A stretch of DNA of 64,000 nt from Desulfurococcus mucosus DSM 2162 (GCF_000186365.1 NC_014961.1:930001-994000); one strand, 5' to 3'. Shown: positions 52,289-61,480, counted from the first letter of the stretch. Numbers and translations: made by a program. Notes: generated by a model from the sequence alone, not told the origin.

Positions 52289-53284
52289 ATGAGAAGAATT
52301 ATCGAAGACCTCATCATCAGATTCTTCAACAAGTATTCCGTCGTGAGGTTAACGTACTCTCTGAAGACAAAGGAAACACTGCAGCTCCCATACTTCAGCT
52401 CATACCTAGTGAAAAACCTTATCGAAACCATGGATGTATACAGACCACTAATTGAGGCACAGGACTCGCACATGCAAGGCAGGGTTATCTTCAGAGCTAT
52501 TAAAACCAGTAAAGGAACCCCGCTCTACCCTGTGCACAGTAGAAACGAGGGGTGCACACCCTACATTAAGCCCAATAAATCCTACAGCACAGAGATAATC
52601 GTTATCTCCGAGAACCTAGGTTTCATGGATGAAATAGTTGCGAATCCATATACCAGCTTCAAGACGCCTCACGGCGAGGTGGAATTCGAATTACTCGGTA
52701 TGCATATACATGCTCAGCCACCCACATACACTTCCAATGTAGATAGTGGAAAAGTGCTCAGGGTGGATGTTCAAACACCTTTACTCCTATCTTCCGAGTT
52801 AACGATGCCACTCAGGATACGCAGAGTACTACATGGCACTCTTCGTCATTTTAGGCTCAGCGTATCTCCCGGTCTTCTCGCAGCCTCCATATTAGGGGAG
52901 ATAGCCGAATACGTTGGGGTTACTGGCGAGGAAACATGGAGGATTCAATACCTTACATCAAGGTACTTTGATGCCTTAATAGAAGAGGTGTATTTGAAGC
53001 TCATGGCGGAGACAGTCACTATTGAGAAGAACAGTGCAGGCGACTACAAGGTTGCCAGAGGTGTTAAGGGTCAACTAGCTTACAAGCCAGTAAAGGAAAC
53101 ATGTGGCGAAGCATTCGTGAAGCTTCTCTGGCTCGCTACACTTATAGGCGTAGGTGATGGAAGGGAGGTGGGTTTCGGCGAGATAAGCCTCACAGTAGAG
53201 GACACGGAAAAGGCAGGGTCAAGCCCGTTGGAAACCAGGAATGCGGGTCTCAGCGCAGAGAAGTCTGAACGACAAGCGTGTTGA
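52289..53284 (+). CDS. cas6: Cas6 crRNA-processing endoribonuclease, copy 1
   Basis: The product has 331 residues from ATG 52289, 5 nt after the csa3 stop; ATG 52265 is an alternative within csa3. The C-terminal glycine-rich loop GVGDGREVGFGEISL near residue 293 is the Cas6 RAMP hallmark. It cuts within the repeat to leave the ATTGAAAG tag. The C-terminal 30 residues are polar and probably disordered. A second, different Cas6 follows directly. Confidence 0.82.
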   Translation: MRRIIEDLIIRFFNKYSVVRLTYSLKTKETLQLPYFSSYLVKNLIETMDVYRPLIEAQDSHMQGRVIFRAIKTSKGTPLYPVHSRNEGCTPYIKPNKSYSTEIIVISENLGFMDEIVANPYTSFKTPHGEVEFELLGMHIHAQPPTYTSNVDSGKVLRVDVQTPLLLSSELTMPLRIRRVLHGTLRHFRLSVSPGLLAASILGEIAEYVGVTGEETWRIQYLTSRYFDALIEEVYLKLMAETVTIEKNSAGDYKVARGVKGQLAYKPVKETCGEAFVKLLWLATLIGVGDGREVGFGEISLTVEDTEKAGSSPLETRNAGLSAEKSERQAC

Positions 53285-53294
53285 GGTGTGCTGG

Positions 53295-54242
53295 TTGAAG
53301 GATGTTGATCCCTCTGTTAATGTTGCTAGGGTTCTGGTTTTCCGTGTGAGGTTTTTGGAGCAGGCTGAGCTGCCTGTGTGGAAGGGTAATATTATAAGGG
53401 GGGCGATTGGCAGTGTGTTGCCGAAGGTGTGCGGCTTCAAGAGGCTTAACTGTGGTAAATGCCTTATATGGTATATGTGTCCCTTCGGCTACCTGTATAG
53501 GGCTAGGTCGAAGGGGATTGTGCTTAGGAAGCTGAGGGGTGTGTCTAAACCATTCGTCCTTAAGCCACCGTTGACTGATGCACGCTCTTTTTCACCCGGC
53601 GACATGTTGGAGTTCTCGGCTGTGCTCGCCGGCGACGCGGTGAGGTTTGAGAAGGATTTACTGGTCTCAGTGCTGGAGCTGGGTGGGAGGGGGCTTGGAG
53701 TAAAGTCTGCCAGAGGGAGGTTTGAGGTGGTTGAGGTGGCTGCCAGGAACCCTGTTACGGGCTTTGAATCCATAGTGTACAGGGGCGGCAGTTTCTTCGA
53801 CTCCAGGGCAGTGGTGACGGTGGGAGACCTTGTGAAGAGGGCTTCAGAGATATCCTCGGGCAAAAGCCTCCAAGCCTCCTTCCTCACCCCGTACAGGGTT
53901 GTCGAGGGAGGTGTTGCAGGCCCCTTAACCAGTTTTGAATCTCTGGTTAAGTCAGCGTTAAGGAGGTTCTCAGTCATCATGCCGCAATACATGTACGTCA
54001 ACCCTGTGCGAGACGTGGGGAAGCTGCTCGAGGAGGCTAGGAAGGTGGGGCTTGCGGGAGCCGACTTACACAGGGTGCCAATAGTGTACAGGGGTAAGAG
54101 AGAAGACTACTACGTCGGCACCTACGAGTTCAAAGGCGAGATCGGGATGGATGTAGCATTACTCCTAGCGTTCTCAGAGCTATTCCACATAGGTAAGAGG
54201 GCGAGCTACGGGCACGGCTGGCCGGTCTTCCTCCCCGGGTAG
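53295..54242 (+). CDS. Second Cas6-family (RAMP) protein with four-cysteine N-terminal insert
   Basis: The product has about 315 residues from TTG 53295, with GAGGTG 6 nt upstream (GTG 53286 possible). Near residue 44 is VCGFKRLNCGKCLIWYMCPF, a four-cysteine set typical of the COG5551 Cas6 group often linked with type III or I-A loci. The C-terminal HIGKRASYGHGWPVF is the glycine-rich RAMP loop with histidines. Codon choice in the 5' third is unusually G/T-rich compared with cas6 copy 1. It may serve another array or a different effector. Confidence 0.78.
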   Translation: MKDVDPSVNVARVLVFRVRFLEQAELPVWKGNIIRGAIGSVLPKVCGFKRLNCGKCLIWYMCPFGYLYRARSKGIVLRKLRGVSKPFVLKPPLTDARSFSPGDMLEFSAVLAGDAVRFEKDLLVSVLELGGRGLGVKSARGRFEVVEVAARNPVTGFESIVYRGGSFFDSRAVVTVGDLVKRASEISSGKSLQASFLTPYRVVEGGVAGPLTSFESLVKSALRRFSVIMPQYMYVNPVRDVGKLLEEARKVGLAGADLHRVPIVYRGKREDYYVGTYEFKGEIGMDVALLLAFSELFHIGKRASYGHGWPVFLPG

Positions 54243-54370
54243 CCGTGCATCACGGTTGATGCATGCATATACGGTATATACAGTGGTTACGGCTCTATAC
54301 TGTACGGCGGGCACATGAATATTTATATACCCGGGGTCTCCTCAGTTAGGTATCGCTGACATTAGGTTAG
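54241..54370 (+). promoter_or_regulatory. Hairpin and TATA box upstream of the membrane complex operon
   Basis: CCGTG-CAT-CACGG (54242-54254) forms a compact hairpin just after the second Cas6 stop. TTTATATA (54322-54329) is a TATA box that would start transcription near 54352, leaving a 28-nt leader with AGGTGA before the ATG at 54380. A TACAGT/ACTGTA inverted repeat lies between. Confidence 0.5.
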
Positions 54371-54379
54371 GTGAATCTA

Positions 54380-55936
54380 ATGCTCGGGGGAATCCCGGTA
54401 GACGCGTTACCTGCTTTAACGGTTTACGTGTTGATAGGAGGGGCTTTCACCTCAATCCTCCTCAAAGCCCTCGGCGTCAGGCCCTCTGCCACAGCCCTCT
54501 ACGGTGGTTTAATCCTTGCTTTCACAGCAGCCTCATCCATAGTAGTCTACATGGAGGCCCAGGGGAGGATACTCCTCTACACTCTCGGCGGGTTCACACC
54601 CCTCGTCGGGATAGCCTACGAGGTCGACTTATTCTCAGCCTCCCTAGGGCTCCTCGTAGCAGTCCTCGGGCTCCTCATGTACCCCCTGCTCCACGCATCC
54701 TCTAACAGTATAGGGGAGTACACGGTTGCACTATACCTCGGCCTGGTCGCAGGGCTCCTCGGCGTAGTCTACACGGGCGACGTCTTCAACTCGTTCGTGA
54801 TGCTTGAAGTACTCACAATATCGATGCTCGGCCTACTCGCATCACCCGGCAGCATAGACGCCTACAGGGCGACGCTTAGATACGGGCTCCTAGCATTTGT
54901 AACAGGACTCGTATACTTCTTCGCCGCAGCCCTCCTCTACTTCGCTGTCGGCGCATTAAACATGGGGTATATAGCCGCCTGGAATATTTTCCCAGGCGTC
55001 GTCACGGGTAAAGCCCTCTACGCCTCCATACCACTCAGCGAGACCCTGCTCTTCATACTCCTCTTAATGACGTGGAGCCTCATAGCCGAAGAGGCCCTGG
55101 CACCCCTCCACTTCTGGCTCCCCGACGCCTATAGTGCTGCACCACCAGCGGTCGCCGGGCTGCTCGCCGGCGTCGGAGAGGCAGTCGGCTACTACCTGTT
55201 GTTAAGACTCTACTACACGGTTTACTCCACGATACCCTGGCCCGTTGCACTAATGCTCAGGGTTGTAGGTGCAGCAACGATCATCGTGGGCGGCCTCGGC
55301 ATGGTTTACTCAAAGAGGCTGCTTAAAACAGTCTCCTACAGCGTCATCCTCGACACGGGTTACATAGCTATAGCGGCCTCCCTCGGCCCAGCAGGGGTTC
55401 CAGCAGTCTTATCATACATAGTGGCCCACGCAGTGGTGAAGCCATTGCTCTTCACGGTGAGCGGGTGGGCGGCGCATGCAAGGGGGAGTGACTCGCTTGA
55501 AGACTTGAAAGGGGTTTTCAGGGGAAGCACTATCATGCAGCTGGGCTTCACCACGGGTGCACTCGCCGTCATAGGGGTGCCCCCCACAGTACTCTTCGCA
55601 GCCAAGCTGAGCCTCTACACGGGTCTACTCAACGGTATTACATCGGATCCAACACTAATACTATCCCTGGCAGCAGCCCTGTTGGGCAGCGGGCTCGCGT
55701 TAGCGGGCTTCATAAAAGCAGTGTCGATAACGGTGCTCTCACATGACGGTGAGGCGGGCTCACCGGGCACGATTATTAAAGGCTACACACTCCTCTTCAC
55801 ACTACTAGTCCTAGGCTTAGGGGTAGCGTACGGCCCCCTGGTGAACAGCTTCATAGAGCCGGCTTCATCCACGCTCCTATACGGTAGATTCAACTACGCA
55901 TTGAACGCGCTCTACTCGATCCTTAAAGGTGGTTAG
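54380..55936 (+). CDS. Antiporter-like membrane subunit (MbhH/MbsH, NuoL/M/N family)
   Basis: The product has about 518 residues from ATG 54380, with AGGTGA upstream, and roughly 14 membrane spans. It has the proton-conducting antiporter module signatures: GDVFNSFVMLEVLTISMLGL near residue 132, EALAPLHFWLPDAYSAAP near residue 236 and VSYSVILDTGYIAIA. It translocates H+ or Na+ in an Mrp-linked respiratory complex. It is the first gene of a 12-gene operon in which most genes overlap. Confidence 0.9.
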   Translation: MLGGIPVDALPALTVYVLIGGAFTSILLKALGVRPSATALYGGLILAFTAASSIVVYMEAQGRILLYTLGGFTPLVGIAYEVDLFSASLGLLVAVLGLLMYPLLHASSNSIGEYTVALYLGLVAGLLGVVYTGDVFNSFVMLEVLTISMLGLLASPGSIDAYRATLRYGLLAFVTGLVYFFAAALLYFAVGALNMGYIAAWNIFPGVVTGKALYASIPLSETLLFILLLMTWSLIAEEALAPLHFWLPDAYSAAPPAVAGLLAGVGEAVGYYLLLRLYYTVYSTIPWPVALMLRVVGAATIIVGGLGMVYSKRLLKTVSYSVILDTGYIAIAASLGPAGVPAVLSYIVAHAVVKPLLFTVSGWAAHARGSDSLEDLKGVFRGSTIMQLGFTTGALAVIGVPPTVLFAAKLSLYTGLLNGITSDPTLILSLAAALLGSGLALAGFIKAVSITVLSHDGEAGSPGTIIKGYTLLFTLLVLGLGVAYGPLVNSFIEPASSTLLYGRFNYALNALYSILKGG

Positions 55937-55938
55937 AG

Positions 55939-56955
55939 ATGGTGTTGGAGAAGGCGGCTAAGTGGAGTTTCTCCAGGAGCCTCTGGATGATACACTACTG
56001 CTCAGCATGCGGTGCAGTAGAGTTCCCTCCACTCGTAATGTCCCCGCTGGACTGGGAGAGATACGGCTACATGCCCACGCCGTCACCGAGGCAGAGCGAC
56101 CTCTACATAGGGATGGGTTACCTGACGAAGAAGACTGTTAAACTCTTCCTCAACATGTACAGGCAGATGCCGGAGCCCAGGCTAGTGCTAGCTGGATGCA
56201 ACTGCACGTCGACAGGCGGCCTCTACTGGGATAGCTACGCCACGTACAAGAGGCTCGACGACTTCGTTGAAGTAGAGGGCTGGGTCCCTGGATGCATGCC
56301 CATGCCCGACGACTACACTGCGATGATAGAGCATGTGAGGAGGGATATAGCGGGCCGCGGCTTCGAGAAATATGTTTCAAGGATAAAGCCCGATGCATTC
56401 AAGAAGATAGCTGAGCTAGAAGAACTCGAGAAGCAGTGGAGGCTCCAATACGAGGAGAAGATGCGGGCAGAGGCATCTAAGCCGCTTAACTACGACTTCA
56501 AGGAGACTTATCCAGCGTGCTACGAGGAGGACAGGGAGCTCAAGATATGTAGAACCACGGTGTCACCCGCGAGGCTCAGAGAGGTTCTAGTGGAGTTGAA
56601 GAACAAGGGCTACATACTCCTCGTAAACATAGACACCGTTGACTACCCTGAGAAAGGAGTCATAGAAGTATACTACATAGTTGAAAACCCCTCAGACGCC
56701 TCACAGACATGGGTTAAAACATACGTGGGGAGAGCCGCGCCTGAAATAGACTCAGTGAGCGACATCTACCCGATCGCCAAGTACATTGAGAGAGAGGTCT
56801 ACGAGTTCATGGGCATAGTCTTCAGGAACCACCCGGAGCTGAAGAAATGGATCCTCGAGGGCAACTGGGAGGGCCCGCCTCCGCTCCGTAAAGACGTGGA
56901 TACAGCTGGCTTCGTCGTGAAAACCATGTATGGAGGGTACAGGTATGGCAGGTAG
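55939..56955 (+). CDS. Fused MbhJ-MbhK-like subunit (NuoB plus NuoC)
   Basis: This 338-residue protein joins two subunits that are normally separate. Residues 1-130 are NuoB/hydrogenase-small-like with cluster ligands HYCSACGA near residue 22, AGCNCTSTGG near residue 92 and PGCMPMP near residue 118. Residues 195-338 are NuoC-like with REVYEFMGIVFRNHPELKK near residue 285. A charged helical linker joins them. It carries the cluster next to the catalytic site of the membrane complex. It starts 3 nt after the upstream gene. Confidence 0.87.
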   Translation: MVLEKAAKWSFSRSLWMIHYCSACGAVEFPPLVMSPLDWERYGYMPTPSPRQSDLYIGMGYLTKKTVKLFLNMYRQMPEPRLVLAGCNCTSTGGLYWDSYATYKRLDDFVEVEGWVPGCMPMPDDYTAMIEHVRRDIAGRGFEKYVSRIKPDAFKKIAELEELEKQWRLQYEEKMRAEASKPLNYDFKETYPACYEEDRELKICRTTVSPARLREVLVELKNKGYILLVNIDTVDYPEKGVIEVYYIVENPSDASQTWVKTYVGRAAPEIDSVSDIYPIAKYIEREVYEFMGIVFRNHPELKKWILEGNWEGPPPLRKDVDTAGFVVKTMYGGYRYGR

Positions 56956-58051
56956 AGGAAGGCTCACAGAGATATATTTCGGCCCACAGCACCCGGGTGC
57001 ACCTGGCAACATAGGGTTCAAGCTACTCCTAGATGGAGAAAGAGTAGTGAAGGCTGAAGCCATCCCAGGCTTCCTCCACCGTGGCTTCGAGAAGATGATG
57101 GAGAACAGGACATGGGAGATGAACGTAGTACTCAGCTACAGGTTCTGCGTCGAGGACCCAGACCCCCTTGAAATAGCGTACTCCATGGCCCTTGAGAAAA
57201 TCCACAGGGTCGACATACCTGAGAACGCCAAGTACCTTAGAATGATACAGGCAGAGTTCTCAAGGATAGCCTCCCACCTGTTCTGGAGCCACTTCATTGG
57301 TGGAAGCGTTGGACTAAGGACACCAGCATACTGGGCTGTTGCAGCCCGTGAGGAGATCCTCAAGTGGTTCGCCAGGCTCTCAGGTCACAGAGTATACCAC
57401 AACATAAGTGTGCCAGGCGGCGTCAGATACCCGTTACCCGACTCCTTCGTCGAGGACACGCTTAGAGTAGCCGACTTCGTCGAGGAGCGGGTGAGAGACG
57501 TCGAGGCCGCCCTCCTGGGGAACAAGGTGTTCAAGGACAGGACGAAGGGGCTTGGAAAACTGACGGCGAGGGAGGCCCTTGAACTAGGTGCAACAGGCCC
57601 GGTTCTAAGAGCCACAGGGCTCCCCTACGACCTCCGGAGGGCTAACCCGTACCTGAACTACGGGAAGGTGGGCTTCGACATACCGACGGGCTCCGCCGGC
57701 GACTCATATGATAGAAGCATGGTGAGGTTCCGCGAGATCTACGAGAGCCTCAGGATAATACGTGAGAGCGTTAAAAGGATCGATCCCGAAGCCCCTCTGA
57801 GAGTGAAGCTCCCCCTCACAGCACCACCCGGTGAAGGGGTTGCCAGGGTTGAAACAGCTAGGGGCGAATACATGATTCACATTGTGAGCACCGGTGGCAG
57901 GAAGCCCTATAGGGTTAGGTTGAGAAGCATGTCGATGCCGCTGCTAACCACGGTCATAGAGTACATTGTGAGCCGTGAAGAGGTCACAATAGCGGATTTC
58001 CCAGTGCTCCTCGCCTCCATGGACCCCTGCACCCCGGATCTAGACAGGTGA
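56945..58051 (+). CDS. Hydrogenase/complex I large-subunit-like protein (MbhL/MbsL, NuoD-like)
   Basis: The product has 368 residues from ATG 56945, overlapping the JK gene by 11 nt. The N-terminal FGPQHPGAPGNIGFKL and GFLHRGFEKMMENR match NuoD/MbhL. Hydrogenases have two CxxC motifs for nickel; here the first site reads YRFCVEDPD and the last DPCTPDLDR, each with only one Cys. Nickel binding is therefore unlikely, which points to a sulfane reductase (MBS) or similar enzyme rather than a hydrogenase. Confidence 0.88.
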   Translation: MAGRGRLTEIYFGPQHPGAPGNIGFKLLLDGERVVKAEAIPGFLHRGFEKMMENRTWEMNVVLSYRFCVEDPDPLEIAYSMALEKIHRVDIPENAKYLRMIQAEFSRIASHLFWSHFIGGSVGLRTPAYWAVAAREEILKWFARLSGHRVYHNISVPGGVRYPLPDSFVEDTLRVADFVEERVRDVEAALLGNKVFKDRTKGLGKLTAREALELGATGPVLRATGLPYDLRRANPYLNYGKVGFDIPTGSAGDSYDRSMVRFREIYESLRIIRESVKRIDPEAPLRVKLPLTAPPGEGVARVETARGEYMIHIVSTGGRKPYRVRLRSMSMPLLTTVIEYIVSREEVTIADFPVLLASMDPCTPDLDR

Positions 58052-58057
58052 TGAGGA

Positions 58058-58528
58058 GTGGTCGCGGCATCAATCTATAAATCCCTAAGGTACCTCTTAA
58101 AGAGACCCTACACTAGGCAGGTTCCAAGGGTGGACACCCCGTTCAAGACCCCTGTTACAAGGGGTGGACACGTGCTCGACATGGCTAAGTGCACTGGGTG
58201 CTCGATGTGCCAGCAGGTGTGCCCAGCGAACTCCATAGACATGGTGGTTGTTGAAGGCGAATACCCGCAGAACCCGCGTAAAAGATTCCCCAGGATAGAC
58301 TTGAACAAGTGCACCTTCTGCGGCCTATGCGTGGAGTACTGCCCGTTCAACGCGCTCTCCATGACCACTGCAACAGGCTACGAGCTCTTCACAACGGATA
58401 AGTCGACGCTGCTGAAGCAGCCCATGGATCTGAAGCCGCTTGCCAAGGTGACTATTACAAGAAGTCATTTCGCAGCCCCATACGTGAAGCCATATCTGCC
58501 TAGGAGTGGAGGCGGGGAGGTGGCCTAG
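58058..58528 (+). CDS. 2x[4Fe-4S] ferredoxin subunit (MbhN/NuoI-like)
   Basis: The 156-residue protein starts at GTG 58058. Two cluster motifs are visible: CTGCSMCQQVCPANS near residue 40 and CTFCGLCVEYCPFNA near residue 77. It passes electrons from reduced ferredoxin to the cluster in the J part. The C-terminal tail is basic and aromatic. It overlaps nothing upstream (6-nt gap) and ends 1 nt before the next start. Confidence 0.9.
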   Translation: MVAASIYKSLRYLLKRPYTRQVPRVDTPFKTPVTRGGHVLDMAKCTGCSMCQQVCPANSIDMVVVEGEYPQNPRKRFPRIDLNKCTFCGLCVEYCPFNALSMTTATGYELFTTDKSTLLKQPMDLKPLAKVTITRSHFAAPYVKPYLPRSGGGEVA

Positions 58529-58529
58529 G

Positions 58530-58823
58530 GTGGTTGACTACGGGCTCCTCGAGTCAGCGATACCGTTTATCACGGGCCTCTTCACAGCCGCCATGATACT
58601 GTACTCGCTGAGAGTACTATCCTCGAAGACCCTGCCGGACGCGGTGCTGGCGGTGGATGCTTTAAGCGTAGACCTAGTCGTGCTTTTAGTCCTCATAGCC
58701 CTCTACTATAAATCCCCAATGCTCCTCATAGGTGTAGTACCCTTGGCAGCATGGATCCTCCTGCTCGACGTGATCATTGCGAGATACATGTATAAGCATA
58801 GGGAGAGGGGTGGTGGGAGATGA
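58530..58823 (+). CDS. MrpF-like subunit (MbhB)
   Basis: The product has about 97 residues from GTG 58530, with GGAGGTG 7 nt upstream. Three membrane spans and the MrpF core SSKTLPDAVLAVDALSVDLVV are present. It belongs to the Na+/H+ antiporter module. An upstream in-frame extension inside the ferredoxin gene is unlikely. Confidence 0.85.
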   Translation: MVDYGLLESAIPFITGLFTAAMILYSLRVLSSKTLPDAVLAVDALSVDLVVLLVLIALYYKSPMLLIGVVPLAAWILLLDVIIARYMYKHRERGGGR

Positions 58824-59188
58824 TGGATACAATAATATTCTACCTCGGCCTCACGTTAACGATCACCGGCGGCGTACTCGATATCATAGCTTCAATAGGC
58901 TTCTTCAGGCTGAAAGACTTCTACATGAGGCTCCATGCAGCTACAATAGGCAGCATTGGTGGAGGCTTCTACCCCTTGATAGGGCTGGCGTTGATAGTGC
59001 TCTCCCTCGACGTCGACATATATTTTAAAGCATATTTCTCAGGAGTCTGCCTAATAGCTGCTGCACTCATAGCCCTTGGAACCCCGGCCGGCTCCCATAT
59101 CCTTGCCAGGGCAGCCTATCACAGCGGGGAGCCGGAGCCCATCACCGGGGTAGACAAGCTCAGGGAGGATAAGGGTGATGGGAGATGA
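58820..59188 (+). CDS. MrpG-like subunit (MbhC)
   Basis: The 122-residue membrane protein starts at ATG 58820, overlapping the previous stop by 4 nt. The MrpG signature IASIGFFRLKDFYMRLHAAT is near residue 23. Three spans are followed by a polar C-terminal tail. It is part of the Na+/H+ antiporter module and is coupled by a 4-nt overlap to the next gene. Confidence 0.9.
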   Translation: MMDTIIFYLGLTLTITGGVLDIIASIGFFRLKDFYMRLHAATIGSIGGGFYPLIGLALIVLSLDVDIYFKAYFSGVCLIAAALIALGTPAGSHILARAAYHSGEPEPITGVDKLREDKGDGR

Positions 59189-59424
59189 TACTGATCGCAG
59201 CCATAAGTGCAACACTAGCACTGCTTGCAACAATAGCTGTTTTCAGGGAGAGGGATGTCGCCAAGGCAATAGTGTACTCGGGAATAGAGTCGGCTTTCTA
59301 CGCGATACTCCTCTCATACCTCCTGGCTCCAGACCTACTCATAGCGTACATAGCCATAGGGCTCGGCGTGAACAGCCTCCTACTCATATACGTGTTGAGC
59401 AAGGGTGATAGATATGAGGAGTAG
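59185..59424 (+). CDS. MbhD-like (DUF4040) subunit
   Basis: The 79-residue protein has three membrane spans. FRERDVAKAIVYSGIESAFY and LAPDLLIAYIAIGLGVNSLL match the DUF4040/MbhD pattern, which corresponds to part of MrpA. It overlaps both neighbouring genes. It helps join the antiporter and the ion-pumping halves of the complex. Confidence 0.82.
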   Translation: MILIAAISATLALLATIAVFRERDVAKAIVYSGIESAFYAILLSYLLAPDLLIAYIAIGLGVNSLLLIYVLSKGDRYEE

Positions 59425-60226
59425 GAGCATGCACCTCTATCTCTCAATACTGGTCTCACTCACCCTAGCAGTATTAATAGCACTACTACTAGAGTACACG
59501 GGGCTAGCCAGCTTCAAAGCACAGGAGCTCACCGGGCTCGCACAGATATACCTGGCGCACGTAGCCTACCCTGGCTCCCCGTGGACATCGATGAGCACTG
59601 AGGTGGTAACCAGCGTCATATGGGATCAAAGAGGCTTCGACACATACTTCGAGACAAGCGTGCTTTTCCTAGCCATAGCGGCCTCACTACTCGTACTGGA
59701 GAAAACCGGCTCAGCCACAAGGCTCAGCGACGCCGGCGGCGAGGTCACAGTGATAGTTAGAACAGTGGTTAAACCAGTAGTATTGATAGTGGCCGTGGTC
59801 AGCGTGTCGGTCGCACTCCACGGGCACCTCACGCCTGGAGGCGGATTCCAGGGTGGAAGCATATTCGTCATCGCACCCCTACTAGTCCTCCTAGCCCTAG
59901 GCATCAGCCCACTGTATAAAGCAGGGTTCACACCGCGGAAACTCCTAGGGGTGAGAGCCCTGGCAGTCACCCTGATATTCGTGCTCGGAGTAATCCCACT
60001 AGCCTACAGTATTGTAAGCGGTGGAAAGGCATACCTCTTCCAGAACCTCGCTAAGCCGTACTCGCAGTTCTCGTTCCCAGCCCTCGTGGAGACACCCATG
60101 GGACCCCTGCTGTTATCGGGCACGCTTTTCTGGCTCAACTTCTTCGAGTTCCTCGCCGTCTCCTCAGGGTTCACTCTCGCATTAATCTACTTGACAAGGG
60201 AGTTCGAGGGAGGTGACGCCGAGTGA
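59414..60226 (+). CDS. Fused MbhE-MbhF-like subunit (MrpA C-terminus plus MrpB)
   Basis: The product has about 270 residues from ATG 59414, with GGGTGAT upstream. The first third contains TSVIWDQRGFDTYFETSVLF, which resembles MbhE. The rest contains HGHLTPGGGFQGGSIFVIAP, the MrpB/MbhF signature. The usual two genes are joined here. Six to seven spans are expected. It overlaps mbhD by 11 nt. Confidence 0.82.
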   Translation: MRSRSMHLYLSILVSLTLAVLIALLLEYTGLASFKAQELTGLAQIYLAHVAYPGSPWTSMSTEVVTSVIWDQRGFDTYFETSVLFLAIAASLLVLEKTGSATRLSDAGGEVTVIVRTVVKPVVLIVAVVSVSVALHGHLTPGGGFQGGSIFVIAPLLVLLALGISPLYKAGFTPRKLLGVRALAVTLIFVLGVIPLAYSIVSGGKAYLFQNLAKPYSQFSFPALVETPMGPLLLSGTLFWLNFFEFLAVSSGFTLALIYLTREFEGGDAE

Positions 60227-60636
60227 GCCTCGACGCATACATCTGGTACTACATAATGGTGACAGTAGTGTTCACCATAGCATACTCGCTCTACGGTGTT
60301 GCAACCAGGCCCCATATAGTCAAGAAGCTAGTGTTCATAACCATACTGTCAGACGCCGTCTACGTGCTCCTAGTCTTCATGGGGTACAGGCTCACGGCTT
60401 CAACACCCCCGGTCTACCCCGGTGGAACACTGCTAAACCCGCAGCTACCGTGGAACCCTAGTGAGGTAGTATCCTTCATAGCGAGGAGCGTTGACCCAGT
60501 GCCACAGGTACTCATAGTGACAGCCATAGTGATAGGCCTAGCCCAGTTGATATTCCTCTCCGCGATAGCGTTGAGGATAGTTAAGGCAACCGGGACATTC
60601 AACGTAAACCGCCTGGAGGTGGCTGAGGATGAATAA
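60223..60636 (+). CDS. MrpC/NuoK-like subunit (MbhG)
   Basis: The 137-residue protein starts at GTG 60223 in a GTGA overlap. Three membrane spans and the NuoK-like segment VPQVLIVTAIVIGLAQLIFL near residue 90 are present. It is a core element of the ion channel in Mrp antiporters and complex I relatives. Confidence 0.87.
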   Translation: MSLDAYIWYYIMVTVVFTIAYSLYGVATRPHIVKKLVFITILSDAVYVLLVFMGYRLTASTPPVYPGGTLLNPQLPWNPSEVVSFIARSVDPVPQVLIVTAIVIGLAQLIFLSAIALRIVKATGTFNVNRLEVAEDE

Positions 60637-61129
60637 GGCTTCACTCGCAGTGGCCATACTTCTCTCCGCGGTCACATACCTCGTGTACACAGGGGTATTC
60701 GACATCCTTGAAGCCATGATAGCTGTTACGGCAGGCACCCTGGTGGCATACGTCTTCAAGCTGGAGCTAGTCAGCGATGCAGGCAAGCTTACACCGAGAA
60801 GAATGCTGCTAGGCCTCTACTACTTGTTCAAGTACTTCACAGTCATAGAGGCTAAGGCGCATTGGGGCGTGGTGAAGGTGATACTTTCCCCAAGCCCCCT
60901 TCCAACGCCAGCCATAGTCAGGGTCCCATTCAGGGTTTCAAGCGACTACGGTGTCACATTCGTAGCCAACAGTATAACCAACACGCCTGGAACAATAGTG
61001 GTCGACCTGGATCAGGAGAGAAAAGTATACTATGTGCACTGGCTGACCCCTACGGATGTAAGCGATGAAGGCGCTTACCGTGAAGTCTCAGCTGAGTTCG
61101 AGAAATACTTGAAGGAGGTCTTCGGGTAA
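60629..61129 (+). CDS. MrpE-like subunit (MbhA)
   Basis: The 166-residue protein has two N-terminal membrane spans and a cytoplasmic domain with IVRVPFRVSSDYGVTFVANS and ITNTPGTIVVDLDQERKVYY, the MrpE pattern. It overlaps the previous gene by 8 nt. It completes the Mrp module of the complex. Confidence 0.87.
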   Translation: MNKASLAVAILLSAVTYLVYTGVFDILEAMIAVTAGTLVAYVFKLELVSDAGKLTPRRMLLGLYYLFKYFTVIEAKAHWGVVKVILSPSPLPTPAIVRVPFRVSSDYGVTFVANSITNTPGTIVVDLDQERKVYYVHWLTPTDVSDEGAYREVSAEFEKYLKEVFG

Positions 61130-61141
61130 GAGGTGGGTTAA

Positions 61142-61480
61142 ATGGATGCATACGTGTTCACAATACTACTACTCTCCCAGACTGTTTTAGCCGGGCTCAC
61201 AGTCTACCTCGTATTCTACGTACTGTTCCAGAGACTAGTGGCAGATAAGATACCTGCTCAACGCGACGAGGTCTCAGAGCTCCCGGTCATGGGTGGATTC
61301 ATCGTTGAGAAGCCTGAATCACCGTCCATTACAAGGGTTGCAGTCGACATATTGAGGAGGGCTTGGAGGAGCAGCGTGGTCCTTGAAAGAGGCGTTGCAT
61401 CATACCTCAGCGACTGGTACTTCATAAGTGTAGTCTTCCTGATAGCGTTAATCCTAATACTGCTTGCAGCGGGGTGGTAG
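61142..61480 (+). CDS. MbhI-like small membrane subunit
   Basis: The 112-residue protein has an N-terminal span (residues 4-28), a polar loop with GGFIVEKPESPS, and a C-terminal span. Its size and its position between the Mrp module and the NuoH-like gene match MbhI, which links the antiporter and redox halves in archaeal membrane-bound complexes. Sequence conservation is low, so position weighs heavily. Confidence 0.7.
   Translation: MDAYVFTILLLSQTVLAGLTVYLVFYVLFQRLVADKIPAQRDEVSELPVMGGFIVEKPESPSITRVAVDILRRAWRSSVVLERGVASYLSDWYFISVVFLIALILILLAAGW

Noticed and set aside
56945-58051. True [NiFe] hydrogenase large subunit
   Set aside because: Both CxxC nickel-binding motifs are reduced to one Cys each.
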